Source: Mycolicibacterium brumae (lineage in GTDB: Bacteria; Actinomycetota; Actinomycetes; Mycobacteriales; Mycobacteriaceae). Taken from it: 64,000 nt of DNA. The notes beneath the pieces were generated by a model that worked only from the letters and a program-made list of their open reading frames with translations, had not been told where the DNA came from and searched no databases. This document shows positions 1-9,287 of the stretch, piece after piece. The position numbers and the translations under genes are program-made. The stretch lies in contig NZ_CP104302.1 of NCBI RefSeq assembly GCF_025215495.1, positions 2,914,001 through 2,978,000 on the forward strand. Direction: 5' to 3'. The number at the start of each line of letters is the position of its first letter. Position 1 is the stretch's first letter.

Positions 1-2150
1 GTCTGAATCTGAATGTTCTCGCGGGCGGACTGACTGAGCGTCAATGCGTCACCGATGTCGTCATGGACGGTTCGTCGGTACTTCGAGAGCCACTTTTCGG
101 GGACAGACCTACGGGATCGGGTCGGACGAGACCGAAGGCCCAGAAGGTACAAGATCGGGTGATCGGCTGCGTGATAGTTGCCATCGACCAGATAGTCGCC
201 ATCTTCCCGAATCTGCCTCAAACAATCGCCCGGGACGTACAAACTCCCGGGAAGCACCCAGCGTCCATGGCCGTTACGAACACAGACGATCTGCGCGGCG
301 CGTCCCTCGAGCACTCCATCGAACGCTTCCTGAACTTGCTGGAGGCCGGATCCGCGCATCGCCATCCACAGCTCGTCCCAGTCGACCGTTCCCGTCTGCC
401 GAAGCTGCGTGAGCAGTTGGAGCATCTCTCCGCCATCTTCGAACGGAGTTACCCCAAGATCTTTCAACGCCGCTTCGGTCGAAGGACGACCGGCCACTCC
501 GGCATCGACGAACGAAGTTCCGGACTGTGTCGGGTTCGTCCGGAGGAAGCATCGGCCACGGACTGGCTGCGCCAGCGTGCCGTTTTCCAGCAGGACAATT
601 CGCGAGTCTCGGATGTCCTGCTCCGCATTCCTCGCGTTGGGATCGCGGTTGACGCCCAGTTGACCGGACAACTGCGCGGCCAATTCGATCGCGGCCGCCG
701 ATTGGTCGGCACCCGGTTGAGCCACTACCGATTGCAGCCAGTGCTGCACCCTTCCCTGTGTTGCCCTCGGCCGATCACTGTCCTGCATCAGGCGATCGAC
801 CTTGGAGCGCCGCTCATTACTCGTGGTGCAGTCCGGGTGCACCCACTCTGAACGATTGCCGGTTACCTCCAACCAACGACCCGCGAGTTCGGTGGTCAGC
901 TCCGGAATACGACGAACGACACTCGGTGACCTGAGTTGCCCGTCCAGGTCCGGCAGGCACCGCTTCTCCCTGAGCGTCGCGAATACCGGTTCATTCAGGA
1001 CTCTGTCAGCCCAGCTGCGCGCTTCCTTGCCGCGCGCGGGGAGCACGTCGATGTACCTTCCGAATGCACCGTTGCCGACCAGCTCCTTGCGGGCGCCGGC
1101 AACCAACTGCGGTACAACGTCCACGAGCAGTTCCTCGTTGAAGGCACATTCGATGACGTTGATGCGGTCGTCCGACAGTTTCCAGGGTGCGTTCAGTCGA
1201 CCGCTCAGGGTGGTTTCGGATTTGACCGGGAAGTAGGCAGACAGCTGGCCGATCTCGACACGACCGGTAAGGGGCAGAGCCCAGCTGACAGTGACGGAGT
1301 CACGCCGCGCCGCGTGCCCCGCAGACTCCAGAGCACGTTCAGAAGGTTGATGCTCCTTGGAGACAACCAGGTACTGCCGGTCACCACCTTCTGTCGTCAA
1401 TGTGACGCGGTTGCCTCGTTTGGAAGCTTTGAAGTGGCGTTCATTGCCACCCAGCTCGTCAACGAGGTCGAGAACCCGCACGTGCGGCGCGAACAGATTG
1501 AAGGATTCGTCGAATTCCTTGATCTCTTCCGAGAGCTGTTCTGCTGCGCCTTCCTTCAGCGGGATCTTGATGACTGTGATCGCCCATCTGCCGAGTTCCG
1601 CCAGCACGGGATCACCCTGAAACTCCACGGCAGGACTCAGCGGCCACGCAAGTCGTAGCGCCGGAACATCGTCCGGATCGAAGTGACGGCCCAGTTCTTC
1701 GGAAAGGGATGTGGCCGTTTGGTTCCGATGGAACTCGAACGAAACACTGCGACTGAAGATCTGGGGATTGTCCGAGATTCCACTGATCGACTTGAAGCCA
1801 AGTCCGAACCGACCGATCTCCGTGCCTGTCTTATTGGACAGATGGGTATACAAGAGAGCTCGGAGCCCGCTCTCTTCGAACGGCTTGCCTTCATTCGCAA
1901 CGTAGAGGGTATCTGCGGTGAGCGTTACCTGGGCGCGGCCAGGAGCCCTTTGCAGCGCGTCCGCGGCGTTCTGGATCAGCTCCTGGATCTGCTTGCGGCC
2001 ATATCCCCCCTCAGCGATGCCGCGCTCCTTGCCGGCGTCCTCCTCAACACGGTTGAGGTCTTCTTTGTAGACGCGCACGCACCGATCGCGATGGTCATCG
2101 ACGAATCCCTGAAGTGCGGGATCTGCATCGGTCCATCCCCTGACCATCAT
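1..2150 (-). CDS. Sacsin-like GHKL ATP-binding protein (C-terminus beyond the window)
   Basis: This reading frame is open on the minus strand from an ATG-ATG start at 2150 to the window edge (716 codons seen, no stop). The N-terminus carries GHKL/HSP90-type ATPase signatures: an N-box around residues 57-65 (QELIQNAADAL) and a glycine box at about 113-121 (GRFGLGFKS) followed by ISGISDNP. This matches the sacsin N-terminal ATP-binding repeat found in many bacterial defence-island proteins. The rest is unrecognised. It is divergent from the DNA methyltransferase at 2359, 208 bp away, so the two may share a promoter region. The family makes large ATPases of poorly known function, often beside restriction genes; a defence role here is inferred. 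Two long plus-strand frames opposite it (63-851 and 936-1658) are antisense shadows. Confidence 0.85.
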   Translation of the reverse strand, partial: MMVRGWTDADPALQGFVDDHRDRCVRVYKEDLNRVEEDAGKERGIAEGGYGRKQIQELIQNAADALQRAPGRAQVTLTADTLYVANEGKPFEESGLRALLYTHLSNKTGTEIGRFGLGFKSISGISDNPQIFSRSVSFEFHRNQTATSLSEELGRHFDPDDVPALRLAWPLSPAVEFQGDPVLAELGRWAITVIKIPLKEGAAEQLSEEIKEFDESFNLFAPHVRVLDLVDELGGNERHFKASKRGNRVTLTTEGGDRQYLVVSKEHQPSERALESAGHAARRDSVTVSWALPLTGRVEIGQLSAYFPVKSETTLSGRLNAPWKLSDDRINVIECAFNEELLVDVVPQLVAGARKELVGNGAFGRYIDVLPARGKEARSWADRVLNEPVFATLREKRCLPDLDGQLRSPSVVRRIPELTTELAGRWLEVTGNRSEWVHPDCTTSNERRSKVDRLMQDSDRPRATQGRVQHWLQSVVAQPGADQSAAAIELAAQLSGQLGVNRDPNARNAEQDIRDSRIVLLENGTLAQPVRGRCFLRTNPTQSGTSFVDAGVAGRPSTEAALKDLGVTPFEDGGEMLQLLTQLRQTGTVDWDELWMAMRGSGLQQVQEAFDGVLEGRAAQIVCVRNGHGRWVLPGSLYVPGDCLRQIREDGDYLVDGNYHAADHPILYLLGLRSRPTRSRRSVPEKWLSKYRRTVHDDIGDALTLSQSARENIQIQ

Positions 2151-2358
2151 TGACTCCCCCGCAGCTCATCGACTCAAGTAAAAACTGGACACAGACAATT
2201 CTCATGCCGTTAGGAAGTTCTATCACCCGTCTCCGACACCGAAGCCCGGCCTGAGGAAACGCGCTGCCCCTCAGATCGCTGCGCTCCTCAACCACCGACA
2301 CACAGGGTCCCGGGGACACTTGGGACGGACTGTCACCTAGGCCGGCTAGCATCGCATC

Positions 2359-3468
2359 ATGGCGTCGGACAGCACGAAGGTCGATTCCTCTGATCGGATC
2401 ATCGACCTGTTCGCCGGGCCGGGGGGGCTCGACGTGGGGGCAGCTTGGTTGGGCATTCCGGCGACGGGCATCGAGTCCGATGAAAACGCCTGTTCAACAC
2501 GGTTGAACGCCGGTTTGGGCACGGTGCTCGGCGACGTCCGCAATTTCGGTCCTGACGACTTCGCGGACGCGACGATCCTGACCGGGGGGCCTCCGTGCCA
2601 GACGTTCACCGTCGCAGGATCCGGCTCGGGGCGCCGGGCGCTGGACGAAGTTGTCCGCCACGTCCATGAACTCGAGACCAGCCAGCCGACCCACCGGAAG
2701 CACTCGGACTTCTCCGACGATCGCACGGCCCTGGTCCTCGAGCCCCTGCGCTGGGCTCTCCTTGCCGCTCGCGCAGCGAGGCCGTACCGGGCCATCGTGC
2801 TCGAACAGGTCCAGACCGTTCTTCCGGTGTGGGACGCCTACAAGGAAGTATTGGAACGAATCGGTTACAACGTGGCGGTGGGCACATTGCGGGCTGAGGA
2901 GTATGGCGTTCCGCAGACCCGACGCCGCGCGATTCTGGTCGCCCGGCTCGGCGATCAGAAGGCGCTACTGCCGGAACCGACGCACACAGCGTTCAGGAAG
3001 GGCGCTCCCCAGCAGGAAGCTCTTGATCTTCAGCCATGGGTGTCGATGGGCAAAGCACTGCGCACTGGGTCAGCATTCACCGTCGTCTCCAACTACGGCA
3101 GCGGCGGCGATCCGAAGAAGCGCGGGGAACGTCATTCTGCCGAACCGGCGGCCACGGTCACCGGGAAAGTCACCCGGAACCGGCTGCTGCATGCGAACGG
3201 CGAGGCGACTCGCCTGTCTCACCATGACGCAGGCATCCTCCAAACTTTCCCCCGGGACTATCCATGGTCGGGGAAGGACATCGGCCAACAGATCGGCAAC
3301 GCCATTCCGCCACGCTTGGGGGTTCACATCCTGGCCGCTGCATTGGGCATTCCGGTGGACCCGGTGGAGCTCGACCGGGTCGTCCACTCATCTTGGGAGG
3401 CCGGACGCGAGAACCCGATACGGCCTACCGGTCCAGAGCTACAGGAAGCAGCCGACGCGCGGGCTTGA
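2359..3468 (+). CDS. DNA (cytosine-5-)-methyltransferase
   Basis: A 369-residue C5 cytosine methyltransferase, which transfers methyl from S-adenosylmethionine to cytosine in a specific DNA sequence. Motif I is DLFAGPGG (residues 16-23), the catalytic loop is GGPPCQTF with nucleophile Cys80, motif VIII is QTRRRAILVA and motif X is QQIGNAIPPRLGV near residue 310. Motif VI reads LEQV (E149-Q150) instead of the usual ENV; the catalytic Glu is kept. The gene ends one base before the vsr remnant (convergent), the classic pairing of a Dcm-type enzyme with Vsr mismatch repair. No cognate restriction nuclease is obvious beside it, unless the DUF262 protein or the sacsin-like ATPase works with it. Target specificity cannot be read from sequence. 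Confidence 0.95.
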   Translation: MASDSTKVDSSDRIIDLFAGPGGLDVGAAWLGIPATGIESDENACSTRLNAGLGTVLGDVRNFGPDDFADATILTGGPPCQTFTVAGSGSGRRALDEVVRHVHELETSQPTHRKHSDFSDDRTALVLEPLRWALLAARAARPYRAIVLEQVQTVLPVWDAYKEVLERIGYNVAVGTLRAEEYGVPQTRRRAILVARLGDQKALLPEPTHTAFRKGAPQQEALDLQPWVSMGKALRTGSAFTVVSNYGSGGDPKKRGERHSAEPAATVTGKVTRNRLLHANGEATRLSHHDAGILQTFPRDYPWSGKDIGQQIGNAIPPRLGVHILAAALGIPVDPVELDRVVHSSWEAGRENPIRPTGPELQEAADARA

Positions 3469-3750
3469 TCAGCAGCTGTTACTACGCGATCTGATCAGGG
3501 CGATGTGTGCGCAGATCGCGTCGGCGACGCTCTCCGGATCCTCGTGCTCCCAAAAGCGGAGCACTGTCCATCCCCGGGTGGCCAGCTCCTGATCCGTCCG
3601 CCGGTCGCGCTGCACGTTTCCGTCAAGTTTCCTTGCCCACCAATCCTGATTGGCCTTCGGTCTCGTCGCATGCTGAGGACAGCCATGCCAGAAACAGCCA
3701 TCGATGAAGACGGCCAGCCTCAGCCCCTTCCATCCGATGTCAGCTCGGTA

Positions 3751-3755
3751 TCTGA
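3751..3755. repeat. Left target-site duplication of the IS (TCTGA)
   Basis: Five bases directly left of the IS terminal repeat, identical to 5577-5581. Keeping one copy restores the vsr reading frame, which confirms the boundaries. Confidence 0.88.
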
Positions 3756-3771
3756 CCTGACTTAGGACATT
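3756..3771 (+). repeat. IS left terminal inverted repeat
   Basis: CCTGACTTAGGACATT; pairs with the right end at 5561-5576 with a single C/G difference at position 6. Confidence 0.88.
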
Positions 3772-3862
3772 ACTGGTCGGTAGCTTTGGGTGCGTCGCGT
3801 TGACCTGCAGGTTCGTTCGCTGGGGTGGATGGTTTGGGGTACTAAGCGGGTAGATTCGTGCG

Positions 3863-5494
3863 GTGGCGTACGTGCGGAAGGTGCGCACCGGCTCCGGCGC
3901 GGTGGCGGTGCAGGTGGCCTGCAAGAATTCCGGGAAAGTCCAGGTCATCGCCCATGTTGGATCTGCTCATACCGATGCTGAGCTGGGGATCCTGTTGGAG
4001 AAGGCCCGGCAGCTGGTGCACGGGGACCAGGAGGCGCTGGACTTCGAAGCCCCGGCCCGCTCAGCTCGGGTCGAGGATGTCGCCGACTACCGGCGACGAA
4101 TCCTGCCTGCGACCGGCACGTCGAGTTGCGCGGGAGCGCCGGCGCCGCCGGGCCGGACGGTCGGCACTTGCTCGAGGTTGCTCTATGACACCCTCGCCGC
4201 GGTGTATGACTGGCTCGGGTTCGACGCGGTCGATGATCCGGTGTTCCGGGATTTGGTGATCGCCCGAATCGTGGAACCGACCAGCAAACTTGATTCCCTG
4301 CGGGTGCTGGCCGATCTCGGCGCGGATGGGCGCTCGTATCGGACGGTGCAACGTCACCTCGATGAGGTCGGGCCGAAGAAGTACCGCGACACCATTGCTG
4401 AGAAGTGCTTCGCCTACGCGCGTGACTGCGGCGGCCTCTCGCTCCTTTTGTATGACGTCACCACGTTGTGGTGGGAAGCTGAGAACGAGGACGGACTACG
4501 CAAAGTCGGGTACTCGAAAGACCGGAAGGTCGACCCTCAAATTGTGGTCGGACTGCTGGTCGACCGGACAGGGTTCCCTCTCGAAATCGGTTGCTATGAA
4601 GGCAATACCGCCGAGACCACCACCATTGTGCCGGTCGTGCGCGGGTTCCTGGAACGCCACCAGCTCACCGACACCGACATGGTCGTGGCCGCCGACGCCG
4701 GCATGTTGTCTGCCTCGAATCTCAAGGACCTCGATGAGCTGGGGCTCTCGTTCATCGTCGGTTCCCGGGCAACCAAGGCGCCAGCTGATCTGGAGTCCCA
4801 TTTCCACTGGAACGGTGACGCGTTCACCGACGGCCAAGTCATCGACACCGTCACCCCGCGGCACGGCAACAACAAGTGCGTCAACGACCGAGCAAAGCGC
4901 GCTGAACCCGTGTGGGACCCCGAGGTCCATTCGGCGGCCTGGCGGGCGGTGTGGGCGTACTCAGCCAAACGGGCCCGGCGAGATCAGAAGACCCTTGCCG
5001 CTCAGGAAGCCCGCGCCAAGGCCATCATCGACGGAACGCAGCCGGCGAAATCAGCGCGGTTTGTCAAAGTCAGCGGCAAAGACCGACACCTCGATGACTC
5101 CGCACTATCTCGGGCGAAATCCCTTGCGGGACTGAAGGGTTACATCACCAATGTGCCGGCCACGGTCATGCCGGCGGACGAGGTCATGGCGAAGTACCAC
5201 GACTTGTGGCACGTGGAGAAGTCATTTCGGATGTCGAAGTCCGACCTGGCCGCCCGCCCGATCTGGCATCGCCAACGCGAAACCATCGAAGCGCACCTGA
5301 CGATCGTGTTCGCCGCACTGGCCGTCTCGCATGCCGTTCAATCCCGGACCGGGTACTCCATCGCCAAAGTCGTCAAAGGCCTACGGACACTGCGCAGCGC
5401 GACCATCGCCATCAACGGCGTCACCCAGACGTTCCCACCCGATGTGCCCGCCACCCAGCGCGAGATCCTCGAACACCTCGGACTGGCGCCCTGA
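3863..5494 (+). CDS. IS1634-family DDE transposase
   Basis: A 543-residue transposase starting at a GTG (MAYVRKVRTGSG). It has the layout of the IS4/IS1634 superfamily: first Asp in LLYDVTTLWW (about residue 196), second in VVAADAGML (about 278), and the C-terminal catalytic Glu in YHDLWHVEKSFRMSK (about 451), which matches the family's Y-R-E-K region. It lies entirely inside the element, whose ends it would cut and join. The frame is uninterrupted, so the protein is predicted to be functional. It catalyses its own movement and has no link to the neighbouring host genes except that it broke vsr. Confidence 0.95.
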   Translation: MAYVRKVRTGSGAVAVQVACKNSGKVQVIAHVGSAHTDAELGILLEKARQLVHGDQEALDFEAPARSARVEDVADYRRRILPATGTSSCAGAPAPPGRTVGTCSRLLYDTLAAVYDWLGFDAVDDPVFRDLVIARIVEPTSKLDSLRVLADLGADGRSYRTVQRHLDEVGPKKYRDTIAEKCFAYARDCGGLSLLLYDVTTLWWEAENEDGLRKVGYSKDRKVDPQIVVGLLVDRTGFPLEIGCYEGNTAETTTIVPVVRGFLERHQLTDTDMVVAADAGMLSASNLKDLDELGLSFIVGSRATKAPADLESHFHWNGDAFTDGQVIDTVTPRHGNNKCVNDRAKRAEPVWDPEVHSAAWRAVWAYSAKRARRDQKTLAAQEARAKAIIDGTQPAKSARFVKVSGKDRHLDDSALSRAKSLAGLKGYITNVPATVMPADEVMAKYHDLWHVEKSFRMSKSDLAARPIWHRQRETIEAHLTIVFAALAVSHAVQSRTGYSIAKVVKGLRTLRSATIAINGVTQTFPPDVPATQREILEHLGLAP

Positions 5495-5560
5495 ACGCCA
5501 AATATCCTTACAAACGCCACCGCGCCGGGTCGAAAATCGGGAAATCGGGGTACTAAACCA

Positions 5561-5576
5561 AATGTCCTAACTCAGG
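5561..5576 (-). repeat. IS right terminal inverted repeat
   Basis: AATGTCCTAACTCAGG; the reverse complement differs from the left end at one position. Confidence 0.88.
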
Positions 5577-5581
5577 TCTGA
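5577..5581. repeat. Right target-site duplication of the IS (TCTGA)
   Basis: Five bases directly right of the IS terminal repeat, identical to 3751-3755. Confidence 0.88.
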
Positions 5582-5822
5582 GGTCCTGTTCAGGCCGTAC
5601 GTTGACGCGATAGCGCAGCCCCCTCGAATGGAGAATTCTCCGAACCAGCATCTCGGGTTGCGTATCCCGATTTCGCTGCCAGCTCATGCGGATACCGACG
5701 GACCGCGAGGACGCCTCGGGGCGGACGCGCTGCGGCCCCAAGCGCATGCCTTCCCCGCCGATCACTAGTCCACACCCCGATCAACCCAGAGAACGAACAA
5801 GCAGACCAACGTATTCACCGAT

Positions 5823-6245
5823 CTAGCCGACACCGTTGATGAGTCGGGCGCATCTCGCAGTAACCGACCAGAGTTCGTCAACATCGAACTCAGCAAGCGA
5901 GAAATCGGCGACCGACTCGGAGTGGTCCTGGCCGAGATAGCCAGCGAGTTCAGCGAACCGTTCGTCGTTGCGGATCTTCGGGTAGCTGGTCCAAGTACCC
6001 TTTCCCAGCAGGCCGCCGTCAGCACCTACAAGGACCCGCAACGGAGCGACATCGAGCCCGTACAGATGGAAGAAGATTGCACCGTTTGGGATCTGACCGA
6101 ACCAGTAGTAACCGTCTGGGTGCTCTTCGAGGAGTTCGAAGAGACGCTCAGCTCGGGCCCGGTCTCTTGATCCCTGAAGCGCATCAAGAAACGAGCTCTT
6201 CGTCCAGCTCGGGCCATGGTTGGTGCATCGATCGCGCTTGGTCAT
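5823..6245 (-). CDS. Hypothetical protein downstream of the DUF262 gene
   Basis: I do not recognise a family. The protein has about 140 residues from the ATG at 6245 (MTKRDRCTNHGPSW), chosen because a purine-rich GGGGGAG stretch precedes it; an in-frame ATG at 6272 and one at 6320 are alternatives. The sequence is acidic and mixed, with aromatic patches (DGYYWFGQIPNGAIFFHLYG, then GKGTWTSYPKIRNDERF) and no signal peptide or membrane segment. It lies 80 bp downstream of the DUF262/DUF1524 gene on the same strand and is probably co-transcribed. It may be an accessory of that system, but this rests on position only. Confidence 0.6.
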   Translation of the reverse strand: MTKRDRCTNHGPSWTKSSFLDALQGSRDRARAERLFELLEEHPDGYYWFGQIPNGAIFFHLYGLDVAPLRVLVGADGGLLGKGTWTSYPKIRNDERFAELAGYLGQDHSESVADFSLAEFDVDELWSVTARCARLINGVG

Positions 6246-6325
6246 CGCTCCCCCATCAACTGACGCCGTCATGATGCTGTACCCGAGCTGGATTCGGGCA
6301 CATGTTTTGTCATGCGGCACGCTCG

Positions 6326-8476
6326 CTAGCCACCCGCAGCGAGCGACAGAGACTCGACGTTAGCGTTTCGGTACTCGTCGCGAATCCCGTCTAGGCGCCG
6401 CTGGCCGCTGGGAGTGTCGGCCAGCCAGAAGGTCCAGCCGTTTTCAGAGGAGCCGCTTGCCGCCTTCGCAGCGCTCGACGGTGTCTGGTGTGGGACCTCG
6501 TTGAGGATGATTTGGCCCGTTTCATCTACCTCCGCGACAGCGTCGATCGAATCACGAGCCGGAACGAGAATCGTCCCCGCAGGAAGCAAACCTGATTCGA
6601 ACAAGTCGATGATCCCTACGGACGTCGAAATGTTGCTCAAGCCGTCCTCTATCATCTCCTGGCTAACAGCCGGATAATCAGGGGCGTAACCAGATTGCGA
6701 GATGCGCTCGAACGCCTTCCGGACGACAGCCGCGATCAGCTTACGGCGTTGAGCCAGAAAGTCCGGAAAGCTCAGGTCAGTCCAGTTCGAAGGCAGGGCG
6801 TGGTCTTCGACCTGCGTGGCAAGCCGTTTGGCACTGAGCACCGGTGGCCGCCCATCCTGCCGCTCGGTTTTGGAGAGCACTTGCGCAGGCCAATAGTCGG
6901 ATGGCGCGTCGTCGGAGATCGTGATGTTGTCGTTCCACTCGACCAGCGCCATGTTCGCGATCTGGTTGATCTGCCGAGTGTCCTTCACGTTCAGGACCTC
7001 GCGTAGGTAAGCGCGAGGGAAAAGATGATGCCGCTCAATGCCCTTCTTGGCGATGATGGCCGGATCGAGACGCTCTCGCACCTTACCGGTGGACAGCAAC
7101 GCATCGGCATCCAGAATGTTCAGCGCGGCGAAGTAGGCAAACAGCGCGGGGCTTCGAGAAGCTGAGGTAGCCAGTTCGTTGGGCAAGGTGATCGTCCAGA
7201 AGTCACTGGTCAGCGTTTCATCGATCACCTTGTTCATCGCAGCGACGAAACCGATCTCGCGGGCAAGTTCTTCGACCTGACGAAAATCCTTCTCCGCCTG
7301 GGTTTCAAACGATCCCGAATAGCGAGAGGTGGTGTGCGCCATGAAGAACCATCTGGCGACCGCTTCCCGTAGTTGGTCAAGCGGTACGCCGTGGTCAACC
7401 CTGCCGATCAGCCAGATGGCGTAGGTGAACAGCACCACGTTCTGGCTGGCGATCATCTTCGATCCCCGATAGCCGGCACGCTCCAGACAGCGGAGGTACT
7501 CGTGCCAATTGGTCAGGTCAAGAACCCTTGCCTGGGCCTCCTGTAGGCGCTGGAACTGCTGGTCGCGGCGAGCGATCGTCGTCTGGCCCGTCTCCAGATC
7601 CTTGCCGCGCAGAATCGAGTATGCGTGCCGGAGCACTGCGCGGCGAAATGCCAGAGCGATCGAGACGCGCAACAGTTGGTCAGGCTGCGGGGCGATGTAC
7701 CAGTTGAACGGCGACGCACCGGAGGTTGACGGAACTTTGCAGCGCCGTGCGAACTCTTCGAGCTGCTTTCGCCCCTTGTCCCAGAACACGCTCATCAAGG
7801 TCAGGATGAAGTCTGCTCGATTGAGCTTCACACCCTCAGAGTTGATTCGGACGAACACCTCCGCGACTTGCTCCTCGTCAACGGCAGAATCGAGTTCAAC
7901 GACGTTGAACGGATAGTTCTGCAAGTCACGAACTCGGTCAATCGCGTCCTCCCACGAGTTCCGGGTCACGTGGTCAAGTTCACCGCGGGCCTTCTCGTAG
8001 GCAGCGAAGAACGCCGAAACTGTGCCGCGGAAGTCAGTCCAGAGCGCAGTGGCGTCATTGAGGAATTCAGGGTCATTGCCGATGGCGACATCCCAAACCG
8101 AGATGTGCCCATCACGCGGACGAAACGCCAGCCGCACCCGTGACTCCGAATAGTCCTCCCGGACGACCGCTTCACCCGTCAGCACCGAGTACAACGAAGT
8201 GAGACGTTGCTGGCCGTCCACGATCAGCCAGCGCGCCACCCTCGCCTCTTTGCCGTCAACGCCGATCTGCCGTGCGCCGACTTCTGCCCCCGTCTCCCAG
8301 AACAGCAGGTAGCCCACCGGGAAGCCTCGGTACATCGAGTCAAACAGATCCCTCACTTTGGCGTTGGACCAGACGAAGGGCCGTTGCAACTCTGGGAGTG
8401 CAACGTCGCCCCGGTCAATGTTGTCGACGAGGTGGCGGAGGGTAAACGAGGTGCTGCGAAAGACGGTCTTGGCCAT
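6326..8476 (-). CDS. DUF262 and HNH (DUF1524)-domain protein, GmrSD-like
   Basis: A 716-residue protein. The N-terminal DUF262 (ParB/Srx-like) domain shows LPELQRPFVW (about residues 27-36) and the diagnostic DGQQR (87-91). A C-terminal HNH-like DUF1524 region reads ERHHLFPRAYL followed by QINQIANMALVEWNDN. This is the architecture of GmrSD-type IV restriction enzymes, in which DUF262 hydrolyses nucleotide and the HNH domain cuts modified phage DNA. The start MAKTVFRST at 8476 was preferred to the upstream 8503 ATG because GGAG lies four bases before it. It heads a likely two-gene unit with 6245-5823. Proximity to the C5 methyltransferase, vsr and the sacsin-like gene supports a defence role (inference); substrate specificity is unknown. 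Confidence 0.9.
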   Translation of the reverse strand: MAKTVFRSTSFTLRHLVDNIDRGDVALPELQRPFVWSNAKVRDLFDSMYRGFPVGYLLFWETGAEVGARQIGVDGKEARVARWLIVDGQQRLTSLYSVLTGEAVVREDYSESRVRLAFRPRDGHISVWDVAIGNDPEFLNDATALWTDFRGTVSAFFAAYEKARGELDHVTRNSWEDAIDRVRDLQNYPFNVVELDSAVDEEQVAEVFVRINSEGVKLNRADFILTLMSVFWDKGRKQLEEFARRCKVPSTSGASPFNWYIAPQPDQLLRVSIALAFRRAVLRHAYSILRGKDLETGQTTIARRDQQFQRLQEAQARVLDLTNWHEYLRCLERAGYRGSKMIASQNVVLFTYAIWLIGRVDHGVPLDQLREAVARWFFMAHTTSRYSGSFETQAEKDFRQVEELAREIGFVAAMNKVIDETLTSDFWTITLPNELATSASRSPALFAYFAALNILDADALLSTGKVRERLDPAIIAKKGIERHHLFPRAYLREVLNVKDTRQINQIANMALVEWNDNITISDDAPSDYWPAQVLSKTERQDGRPPVLSAKRLATQVEDHALPSNWTDLSFPDFLAQRRKLIAAVVRKAFERISQSGYAPDYPAVSQEMIEDGLSNISTSVGIIDLFESGLLPAGTILVPARDSIDAVAEVDETGQIILNEVPHQTPSSAAKAASGSSENGWTFWLADTPSGQRRLDGIRDEYRNANVESLSLAAGG

Positions 8477-8652
8477 GATGCTCCGAGGATCTGGAAGGGT
8501 CACCCAGCATCCTGCCAGTCGTATCCGACAGCGATCTCAGCATCCGCCGTTCCCACTTAGTGCCGTGCCATTGAGAACGATCGCGGGGCTGAGACTGCCG
8601 CACAGCCGATTCGACTACCGGAGTAGACGACCGTCGGCTCGGGGTGGTGAGG

Positions 8653-9170
8653 TCACTCAGCCACCCGCCAGCGCCCCCCAGAATCCCGGTAGAAGAAGTA
8701 CGTCGGGCAGTACTCGGCCTTGTGCTCACCCCGGCAGGCGGTGCCGTTGTAGGTGACTGTGGTGACGTGCACGTGGCTGGTGGGCGGCAGCGCGCTGGCG
8801 ACCAGGCCCTGGGTCGTCGTGACGGTCACCGCGCCGAGCACCGGGTACATCAGGCTGGAGCCCTGGTCGGGGTAGCCGCAGCGCACGCACCACGGGTCCG
8901 GCGGCGGGTTGGGGTGCATCTGCGCCGGGCCGACCAGCAGCGGGCCGGGGAACTGCACGTTGACACTGGAGTCCGGCGGCTTGCCGTTGGCGTAGAGCCA
9001 GGCGAGCGCGGCCTGGGCCTCCTCGGTGGTGGGCGGGGGCCCAGCTCGCCGACGTCGGCGCCGGCGGGGGCCGGCGCGAGGATCGTCACCAGGGCCAGGC
9101 AGGTCGCGAACACTCCGACCATCGCCGCGATCCGCCGGGCGACACGCGAAGTCCATCGAGCGACCACCAC
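8653..9170 (-). pseudogene. Small secreted protein gene with a frameshift
   Basis: A Sec signal peptide is read in one frame from a GTG near 9170 (WTSRVARRIAAMVGVF then ALVTILAPAPAGA). The conserved mature part is in another frame (TTEEAQAALAWLYANG, DPWCVRCGYPDQG, CRGEHKAEYCPTYFFYRDSG). The switch falls at a C-rich run near 9042-9052, so one base lost or gained there would fuse the frames into a secreted protein of about 170 residues with four cysteines. Either the gene is broken or the C run is a sequencing error. The family is not recognised. GGAAGGGAG before the GTG is a good ribosome site. Confidence 0.6.
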
Positions 9171-9287
9171 AACTCCCTTCCGGTCCAACTCGAACCCTAG
9201 CCGGTTTCCGAGTTTTAGGAAAGCAGTATTGTCAGATTGGTTCGGCGACTAAGGTTGGCCATACATCGCAGATCCCAAGGGGGCACC

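Larger units (their letters stand above)
3756..5576 (+). mobile_element. IS1634-like insertion sequence, 1821 bp, intact
   Basis: The element is bounded by 16-bp imperfect terminal inverted repeats: left CCTGACTTAGGACATT and right AATGTCCTAACTCAGG, with one mismatch. It is flanked by identical 5-bp direct repeats TCTGA at 3751-3755 and 5577-5581. It contains one full-length DDE transposase and is inserted in vsr. Intact ends, intact transposase and perfect target duplication point to a young, probably active copy. Confidence 0.92.
3469..5765 (-). pseudogene. vsr: Very short patch repair endonuclease, split by an IS
   Basis: The gene is in two pieces. The N-terminal part (5765-5577) encodes MSWQRNRDTQPEMLVRRIL and GLRYRVNVRPEQDLR. 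The C-terminal part (3750-3469) encodes YRADIGWKGLRLAVFIDGC, then FWHGCPQHATRPKANQDWW and VLRFWEHEDP, the Vsr core including the FWHGC metal-site region. Removing the element and one copy of the 5-bp duplication (TCTGA on the plus strand) rejoins the parts in frame as ...DLR-YRADI..., giving about 156 residues, a normal Vsr length. Vsr nicks T:G mismatches left by deamination of 5-methylcytosine, so its loss beside an intact C5 methyltransferase should raise C-to-T mutation at methylated sites. No other lesion was seen, which suggests a recent insertion. The C-terminal half still has an open frame starting inside the IS. Confidence 0.9.

Noticed and set aside
63..1658. Plus-strand open frames opposite the left-edge ATPase gene
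   Set aside because: The minus frame encodes clear GHKL motifs; the plus frames are its codon-register shadow.
9214..9237. Motif B-like half-site TGTCAGAT before the Lrp gene
   Set aside because: The left arm matches only 3 of 8; a half-site alone is not enough.
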